In this document: piece after piece, positions 59,196 through 64,000 of the stretch
How positions within the stretch are numbered: position 1 is the stretch's first letter
Layout of the letters: the number at the start of each line of letters is the position of its first letter
Source of the DNA: Metabacillus_B sp050107715
Lineage (GTDB): Bacteria; Bacillota; Bacilli; Bacillales; Bacillaceae
Reading direction: 5' to 3'
DNA length: 64,000 bases
Assembly (NCBI RefSeq): GCF_050107715.1
Contig: NZ_JBNILN010000003.1
Coordinates: 62,001-126,000, forward strand
Program-made: the position numbers and the translations under genes
The notes under the pieces: generated by a model
Databases searched by the model: none
What the model saw: the letters and a program-made list of their open reading frames with translations, nothing else
What the model was told of the DNA's origin: nothing

Positions 59196-59635
59196 TGAAA
59201 AACGCAATGGAACTGCAGTTTTCTGCGCTAAGCCAGAATGAATCCTTTGCGAGGGTTACAGTAGCGGCCTTTATTGCGCAGCTGGATCCGACGATGGATG
59301 AATTAACAGAAATAAAAACCGTTGTATCCGAAGCCGTTACGAACGCGATCATCCATGGATATGACAATGATCCGAATGGAATTGTGTATATTACAGCGTC
59401 ACTTGAAGATGAGGTGGTTCATTTGACAATCCGGGATGAAGGGAAAGGAATTCATGATCTTGATGAGGCGAGAACCCCTTTATTCACGACTAAGCCTGAG
59501 CTTGAGCGTTCCGGCATGGGCTTTACGATCATGGAAAACTTTATGGATGATATTCATGTAGAATCAGCCCCTTCCCTAGGGACATCGATAAAATTGACAA
59601 AGCATTTATCGAAAAGTAAAGCTTTGGTTAATTAA
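59195..59635 (+). CDS. spoIIAB: Anti-sigma-F factor / serine kinase SpoIIAB
   Basis: A 146-residue GHKL-fold kinase that binds and inhibits sigma-F and phosphorylates SpoIIAA. N-box EAVTNAIIHGYDN near residue 47, G1 box IRDEGKGIHDLD near residue 80 and G2-like ERSGMGFTIM near residue 105 are all present. Second gene of the tricistronic spoIIA operon. Confidence 0.97.
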   Translation: MKNAMELQFSALSQNESFARVTVAAFIAQLDPTMDELTEIKTVVSEAVTNAIIHGYDNDPNGIVYITASLEDEVVHLTIRDEGKGIHDLDEARTPLFTTKPELERSGMGFTIMENFMDDIHVESAPSLGTSIKLTKHLSKSKALVN

Positions 59636-59646
59636 GGAGACGAGCT

Positions 59647-60405
59647 ATGGATGTGGAGGTTAAGAACGGCCAGAAGAGCGTTCAGTTAAAAGACCATGAG
59701 GTGAAAGAGCTGATTTTAAGAAGTCAGCAGGGAGATCAGCAGGCGAGGGATATCATCGTTCAGCGTAACATGAGGCTTGTCTGGTCTGTTGTTCAAAGAT
59801 TTTTAAACCGGGGCTACGAGCCGGATGACCTTTTTCAGATTGGATGCATCGGTCTGCTGAAATCAGTGGATAAATTCGATTTATCCTACGATGTTCGCTT
59901 TTCGACCTATGCTGTTCCGATGATCATTGGAGAAATCCAGCGGTTTATCAGAGACGATGGCACCGTAAAGGTCAGCAGGTCTTTAAAAGAACTTGGCAAT
60001 AAAATCAGACGTGCAAAAGATGAACTGTCCAAGACGTTAGGCAAGGTGCCGACCGTTGCTGAGATTGCCGCTCACCTTGAGATTTCACCCGAAGAGGTTG
60101 TTTTAGCACAGGAGGCTGTCAGGGCTCCTTCCTCCATCCACGAAACCGTCTATGAGAATGATGGAGACCCCATCACCCTGCTTGATCAAATAGCGGACAG
60201 CTCAGAATCGAAGTGGTTTGATAAAATTGTGCTCAAAGAGGCGCTTGAGGGCCTTGATGAGAGAGAAAAACTAATTGTTTATCTGCGGTACTATAAAGAC
60301 CAGACCCAATCTGAAGTAGCGGAGAGGCTTGGAATTTCTCAAGTACAGGTTTCAAGGCTTGAGAAAAAAATATTGAGTCAGATGAAAAATCTGATGGGCG
60401 GTTAG
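59647..60405 (+). CDS. sigF: RNA polymerase sigma-F factor
   Basis: A 252-residue sigma-70-family factor, the first forespore-specific sigma. Region 2 carries GYEPDDLFQIGCIGLLKSVDKFDLSYDVRFSTYAVPMIIGEIQRF, region 3 lies near 120-165 and region 4 near 200-245 (QTQSEVAERLGISQVQVSRLEK, the -35 helix-turn-helix). Held inactive by SpoIIAB from the gene upstream. AAGGAGA precedes the ATG. Followed by a strong terminator. Confidence 0.97.
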   Translation: MDVEVKNGQKSVQLKDHEVKELILRSQQGDQQARDIIVQRNMRLVWSVVQRFLNRGYEPDDLFQIGCIGLLKSVDKFDLSYDVRFSTYAVPMIIGEIQRFIRDDGTVKVSRSLKELGNKIRRAKDELSKTLGKVPTVAEIAAHLEISPEEVVLAQEAVRAPSSIHETVYENDGDPITLLDQIADSSESKWFDKIVLKEALEGLDEREKLIVYLRYYKDQTQSEVAERLGISQVQVSRLEKKILSQMKNLMGG

Positions 60406-60412
60406 CCCGGAT

Positions 60413-60444
60413 AAAGCGAATCCAATATGGGTTTGCTTTTTTTT
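60413..60444 (+). terminator. Terminator of the spoIIA operon
   Basis: AAAGCGAATCC pairs with GGGTTTGCTTT, followed by T5. Confidence 0.88.
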
Positions 60445-60544
60445 GTGCGCCTGGAATGGGTGCAACCTACAGCCAAGTGGAACAGAGCGTTTTGGTAAAG
60501 TGTATTGGCATTAAATTGGTAATTAGTGTATATCCTTATGTTTT

Positions 60545-60574
60545 GCATGATTATAAGCTATCCTTTGCATACTA
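60545..60574 (+). promoter_or_regulatory. Candidate sigma-G promoter of the spoVA operon
   Basis: GCATG (60545-60549) fits GHATR and CATACTA (60568-60574) fits CATNMTA, with an 18-base spacer, about 30 bases ahead of spoVAA. spoVA is a sigma-G operon in B. subtilis. Confidence 0.78.
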
Positions 60575-60601
60575 CTTATACACTGCACTGCGTTATGGGA
60601 T

Positions 60602-61228
60602 GTGAAGGAAATGGCAAAAACGATTTACATTAGGCTCAGGCACAGAATCCAATCGGCTCCCGAAGGATGGATCAGGCTTGGGGATCTTGCTCAAATCATT
60701 GACTCTGAAGAAGAATCGTCTCTTTCGCGGCTTAATGTTTATCATGTAACACCAAATGACCGGAGTATGGCGGTAGTGGATGTGATGCACATCATTAAAT
60801 TGCTGAGAGCTGCAGAACCAGATGCGGAGATTCAGACAATTGGCCCTTCCCAAACAGTAGTAGAAATCGTAAGCAGGAAAAAGAAACGAAAATTGGTGTA
60901 TTTTATAGCCGTCTGGCTGCTGCTTTTTGTAGGAGCGGCTATGGCCATAATAAACTTTCATGAGGATGTCAGTATGCAGGCAGTTCATCAAAAGCTTTAT
61001 TTTATGCTGACCGGCAAGGAAGCTGAAAAGCCGCTTCTGCTGCAGATTCCTTATTCAATCGGGCTGGGCCTTGGAATGATTCTTTTTTTCAATCACGTGT
61101 TCAAGAAGAGGATCAATGAAGAGCCAAGCCCGCTGGAGGTAGAGATGTTTAAATACCAAATGGATCTTGACCAATATGTAGCCATGAATGAGAACAAGGA
61201 GAGTGTGAAAAAGCTGCATGAACATTAG
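60602..61228 (+). CDS. spoVAA: Stage V sporulation protein AA
   Basis: A 208-residue protein with a soluble N-terminal region (about 1-95) and two membrane segments at about 100-120 and 145-170, ending in a soluble tail with NEEPSPLEVEMFKYQMDLDQYVAMNE, highly typical of SpoVAA. Part of the channel that carries Ca-dipicolinic acid into the forespore and out at germination. GTG at 60602 is used; an ATG three codons later is directly preceded by AAGGAA and is also possible. First gene of the spoVA operon; its end overlaps spoVAB. Confidence 0.93.
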   Translation: MKEMAKTIYIRLRHRIQSAPEGWIRLGDLAQIIDSEEESSLSRLNVYHVTPNDRSMAVVDVMHIIKLLRAAEPDAEIQTIGPSQTVVEIVSRKKKRKLVYFIAVWLLLFVGAAMAIINFHEDVSMQAVHQKLYFMLTGKEAEKPLLLQIPYSIGLGLGMILFFNHVFKKRINEEPSPLEVEMFKYQMDLDQYVAMNENKESVKKLHEH

Positions 61229-61640
61229 CGTTCTGCTTATTATCTTTCTCGGTCTTTCATGGGGATTTGCGGTTGGGGCCGGTTTTGTAGCCTTTCTTGC
61301 CGTACTCGGAATTATCCCCCGCCTGAGCCAGCTGACGAAAACAATGTCAAACATTCAGGCATATGAATGGAGCGTCGTGAGCGGGGCGGCTGCGGGAGGA
61401 TGGATGAGCTTAAGGACGACTGTATTGCATGCTCCGATCTTTTTTGCCGTACCGATTGGCTTGATGGATGGAATGTTTATTGGGCTTTTAGCGGCGGCCC
61501 TGACCGAGGTTTTGAATGTCCTGCCAATCCTTGCTAAGCGGATTGGAATCGCTGAACAAATTTTAATTATTTTAATGGCAATCGTATTGGGAAAAGTTAG
61601 CGGATCGCTCTTTCATTGGATCGTCTTTGTGGATTTATAA
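61218..61640 (+). CDS. spoVAB: Stage V sporulation protein AB
   Basis: A 140-residue integral membrane protein with four to five hydrophobic segments, glycine-rich in the first (GLSWGFAVGAGFVAFLAVLG). Required with the other SpoVA proteins for dipicolinic acid uptake. It overlaps the end of spoVAA by 11 bases. No catalytic motif. Assignment rests on order and family resemblance. Confidence 0.93.
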   Translation: MNISVLLIIFLGLSWGFAVGAGFVAFLAVLGIIPRLSQLTKTMSNIQAYEWSVVSGAAAGGWMSLRTTVLHAPIFFAVPIGLMDGMFIGLLAAALTEVLNVLPILAKRIGIAEQILIILMAIVLGKVSGSLFHWIVFVDL

Positions 61641-61655
61641 AAAGGAGGAAGCGGG

Positions 61656-62111
61656 ATGTCAAAAATAAAAGACCATTATTCAGATAACATTAAAGCCTAT
61701 CAGCCGAAACCAAATTATTTCCTTAATTGTTTAAAGGCATTTGCGGTAGGAGGACTGATTTGTGTAATTGGACAGGCAATCAGTAATTTTTATATGGCTT
61801 TCTTTAACTTTAATGAGGATACGGTCGGGAATCCCACGGTAGCGACATTAATCTTGATTTCTGCGATCCTTACAGGCATTGGAGTCTATGATCGTATCGG
61901 TCAATTTGCAGGAGCGGGATCGGCTGTCCCCGTAACCGGATTTGCAAACTCGATGACGAGTGCTGCCCTGGAACATAAAAGCGAGGGGCTCGTTCTTGGC
62001 GTTGCGACAAATATGTTTAAGCTTGCGGGAAGTGTCATCGTGTTTGGGACCGTGGCGGCATATATCGTCGGAATCATCCGGTTCTTTTTCAATATGATGA
62101 CAGGATCCTGA
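61656..62111 (+). CDS. spoVAC: Stage V sporulation protein AC
   Basis: A 151-residue membrane protein with four segments. The stretch GGLICVIGQAIS near residue 30 and FAGAGSAVPVTGFANSMTSAALE near residue 88 are shared with SpoVAE, showing that the two subunits are homologous. B. subtilis SpoVAC behaves as a mechanosensitive channel and is the likely pore for dipicolinic acid. AAGGAGG ahead of the ATG. Confidence 0.95.
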   Translation: MSKIKDHYSDNIKAYQPKPNYFLNCLKAFAVGGLICVIGQAISNFYMAFFNFNEDTVGNPTVATLILISAILTGIGVYDRIGQFAGAGSAVPVTGFANSMTSAALEHKSEGLVLGVATNMFKLAGSVIVFGTVAAYIVGIIRFFFNMMTGS

Positions 62112-62123
62112 GGAGGGTATGAA

Positions 62124-63140
62124 ATGAAATTGACTGGAAAACAAACGTGGGTATTCCAAAATAGCGTATATGTTACCTCTGCAGGGACGGCAGTCGGCCC
62201 GAAAGAAGCGAAAGGGCCACTTGGAAGCTTATTCGATACAACCTACGATGACCTCCATTGCGGAGCGGATAATTGGGAGCTTGCCGAGCGGAAATTAATG
62301 GAGGATGCGATTGGCTACACTTTAAGCAAAGCAGGTTTGCAGGAGGATGACATCGATTTCCTGCTTGCAGGGGACCTGCTGAACCAGAACGTTACATCTA
62401 ATTATACCGCACGTCATCTCGGAATCCCTTTCATATGTATGTTTGGAGCATGCTCAACCTCAATGGAAACCGCAGCCCTTGGATCCCTGCTGGTAGACGG
62501 CGGGTATGCAAGCAAGGTGATTGCTGCCACAAGCAGCCATAACGCTACGGCAGAGCGGCAATTCAGGAACCCTACCGAATATGGCGGACAAAAGCCGGAC
62601 ACTTCTACGGCTACGGTTACAGGCTCAGGAGCAATGCTGATTACGAATGAACCTTCGGACATTCGTATAACCGCTGCCACCATAGGAAAGGTACAGGATT
62701 ATGGAATAAAGGATGCAAATGATATGGGCTCAGCCATGGCTCCGGCTGCTGCAGATACGATTCAGCGTCATCTCGAGGATATGAACCGGACTCCTGAGGA
62801 CTATGATCTGATCATTACCGGTGACTTATCCGGGGTAGGCAGTCCGATATTAATTGACCTTTTAAAAGAGGAAGGCATTCAGATTTCTTCGAAACACCAG
62901 GATTGCGGGCTTTTAATTTACCGTCCTGATCAAGGGGTGTTTGCGGGGGGGAGCGGCTGCGGCTGTTCAGCGGTCGTAACATATGGTCACATTTTCAATG
63001 AAATGAAGGCCGGGAATCTTAACCGTGTCCTTGTCGTCGCTACCGGGGCTCTTTTAAGTCCGACGATGATCCAGCAAAAGGAATCCATCCCAACCATTGC
63101 TCACGGAGTGGTGTTTGAGAGGGCAGGAGGGACGCCTTAA
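62124..63140 (+). CDS. spoVAD: Stage V sporulation protein AD
   Basis: A 338-residue thiolase-fold protein that binds dipicolinic acid. FMFGACSTSMETAALGSLL-type segment near residue 110 occupies the thiolase cysteine position, and TGDLSGVGSPI and GGSGCGCSAVV follow. It is soluble and sits on the inner spore membrane with SpoVAC and SpoVAE. TGAGGAGG precedes the ATG. Stop and next start overlap by one base (TAATG). Confidence 0.95.
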   Translation: MKLTGKQTWVFQNSVYVTSAGTAVGPKEAKGPLGSLFDTTYDDLHCGADNWELAERKLMEDAIGYTLSKAGLQEDDIDFLLAGDLLNQNVTSNYTARHLGIPFICMFGACSTSMETAALGSLLVDGGYASKVIAATSSHNATAERQFRNPTEYGGQKPDTSTATVTGSGAMLITNEPSDIRITAATIGKVQDYGIKDANDMGSAMAPAAADTIQRHLEDMNRTPEDYDLIITGDLSGVGSPILIDLLKEEGIQISSKHQDCGLLIYRPDQGVFAGGSGCGCSAVVTYGHIFNEMKAGNLNRVLVVATGALLSPTMIQQKESIPTIAHGVVFERAGGTP

Positions 63141-63490
63141 TGGAATATTTACTCGCCTTTGTATGCGGAGGCCTTATCTGTGTAGTCGGCCAAATTCTTT
63201 TAGATAAATTTAAGCTTACTCCGGCTCATGTTATGAGTTCGTTTGTTGTTATAGGTGCCATTCTCGACGGCTTTGGGATTTATGATAATTTTATTGACTT
63301 TGCCGGTGCAGGAGCGACAGTGCCAATTACATCCTTCGGCCATTCCCTGCTGCATGGAGCGATGGAGCAGTCCCGGGAGCATGGATTTATCGGAATTGCA
63401 ATGGGGATTTTTGAGCTGACATCTGCAGGTATCTCCTCTGCAATTTTATTCGCCTTTATCGTTGCCGTCATTTTTAAGCCGAGAGGGTAG
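63140..63490 (+). CDS. spoVAEB: Stage V sporulation protein AEB
   Basis: A 116-residue membrane protein homologous to SpoVAC: GGLICVVGQILLD near residue 10, FAGAGATVPITSFGHSLLHGA near residue 53 and a final hydrophobic segment. One of the membrane subunits of the dipicolinic acid channel. Translation is coupled to spoVAD by one-base overlap. Confidence 0.95.
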   Translation: MEYLLAFVCGGLICVVGQILLDKFKLTPAHVMSSFVVIGAILDGFGIYDNFIDFAGAGATVPITSFGHSLLHGAMEQSREHGFIGIAMGIFELTSAGISSAILFAFIVAVIFKPRG

Positions 63491-63500
63491 GGGGGGATAA

Positions 63501-64000
63501 ATGAAGCGGAAGGTCATAATGGTTACAGATGGAGATGTGTATGCAGCAAAAGCCATTGCGTATACTGCTGCTCACTTAGGGGGCCGCTGGATTTCCCAGT
63601 CTCAGGGCAATCCCTCTGCTTTGACAGGTCAGGAGCTTGTTGCTCTCATTTTGCAAACACCGTATGACCCTGTTTTTGTCCTATTCGATGATTGCGGCAT
63701 GCCGGGCGAGGGTCCGGGCGAAAAAGCGATGGTGTACGTAGCAGGGCACCCCTCTATAGAGGTTCTGGGTGTAATAGCGGTTGCAGCGAAAACCAGGCAG
63801 TCAGATTGGTCAAGAGTCGACGTCTGCATTGACCGGGATGGAGAACTTACCGGTCATGGAGTGGATAAAAGCGGAGTTCAGGAGTTTGAGGACGGGCGAA
63901 TCAACGGGGATACCGTTTACAGTCTGGATCAGCTCAATATCCCGATTATCGTCGGGATTGGGGATATTGGGAAAATGGCAAGAAGAGATGACGTTGAAAA
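63501..64000 (+). CDS. spoVAEA: Stage V sporulation protein AEA, 5' part (cut by window end)
   Basis: The frame is open from the ATG, preceded by GGGGGGA, to the end of the window (about 166 codons), beginning MKRKVIMVTDGDVYAAKAIA. It is the soluble SpoVAEA protein, about 200 residues in B. subtilis, so roughly 30-40 residues are missing. Features include LFDDCGMPGEGPGE near residue 58 and VCIDRDGELTGHGVDKSG near residue 110. It belongs to the spoVA operon; spoVAF should follow outside the window. Confidence 0.92.
   Translation, partial: MKRKVIMVTDGDVYAAKAIAYTAAHLGGRWISQSQGNPSALTGQELVALILQTPYDPVFVLFDDCGMPGEGPGEKAMVYVAGHPSIEVLGVIAVAAKTRQSDWSRVDVCIDRDGELTGHGVDKSGVQEFEDGRINGDTVYSLDQLNIPIIVGIGDIGKMARRDDVE

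Noticed and set aside
1..64000. CRISPR arrays, prophage, insertion sequences, tRNA or rRNA genes, defence systems
   Set aside because: No regularly spaced repeats, transposase, phage structural genes, cloverleaf sequences or recognisable defence genes were seen on either strand.

Overview
This window is a chromosomal segment from an endospore-forming member of the Bacillaceae. The evidence is the gene order, which closely follows the Bacillus subtilis stretch from gndA/zwf through yqjN-yqjQ, yqjW, yqkB-yqkF, mciZ, nudF, spoIIM, fur and xerD to the deo/pdp, dacF, spoIIA and spoVA operons. Other support is the AGGAGG-type ribosome binding sites with frequent GTG and TTG starts, Bacillus-type regulatory sites (Zur, LexA, T-box, sigma-E/F/G/H-like promoters) and a short intergenic repeat of a kind I recall from Bacillaceae. 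No prophage, insertion sequence, CRISPR array, rRNA or tRNA gene was recognised.

Layout. Positions 1-5.3 kb: oxidative glucose metabolism (end of gndA, glcU-gdh, a cyclase/formamidase-like hydrolase, zwf). 5.5-8.6 kb: a MacB/FtsX-type ABC exporter pair. 8.6-18.8 kb: rnz, a Zur-controlled zinc-free L33 gene, a GH73 cell-wall hydrolase, namA, a yqjN-type deacylase, a broken ASCH gene, a quinone oxidoreductase, proI behind a proline T-box, and yqjP-yqjQ. 19-26.2 kb: a TetR repressor, its large palindromic operator and two consecutive self-sufficient CYP102 P450-reductase fusions. 26.2-30 kb: the SOS-type yqjW-yqjX pair, an HPr-like/CDGSH pair and yqkB-yqkC. 30-38.5 kb: a GntR-ABC operon, an esterase, an ArsR-MFS pair, a repeat island and a decayed small membrane gene. 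38.6-42 kb: three YqkD-like membrane-anchored hydrolases. 42-46 kb: a complete acetoacetate module (HMG-CoA lyase divergent from thiolase-scoA-scoB). 46-64 kb: conserved genes including the 40-residue mciZ, nudF-EndoQ, spoIIM, fur, yqzK, xerD, deoB-punA-pdp, dacF, spoIIAA-AB-sigF and spoVAA to spoVAEA, the last cut by the window end.

How the genes work together. The right third is the sporulation core: spoIIA makes and controls the forespore sigma factor, dacF modifies forespore peptidoglycan, spoIIM acts in engulfment, mciZ blocks FtsZ in the mother cell, and spoVA carries dipicolinic acid into the spore. Nucleoside phosphorolysis (deoB, punA, pdp) sits just upstream as a translationally coupled operon. 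The left third supplies NADPH (gnd, gdh, zwf), proline synthesis and fatty-acid oxidation by P450s.

Most of the window is ordinary conserved chromosome; I found no convincing new multi-gene system. The most informative non-routine items are the Zur box over a zinc-free L33 gene, the tandem CYP102 pair with unlike substrate-anchor residues, the triplicated hydrolases, two genes broken at homopolymer runs, three copies of a dispersed intergenic repeat (one nested in a larger inverted-repeat element), and the small genes missed by length cut-offs.
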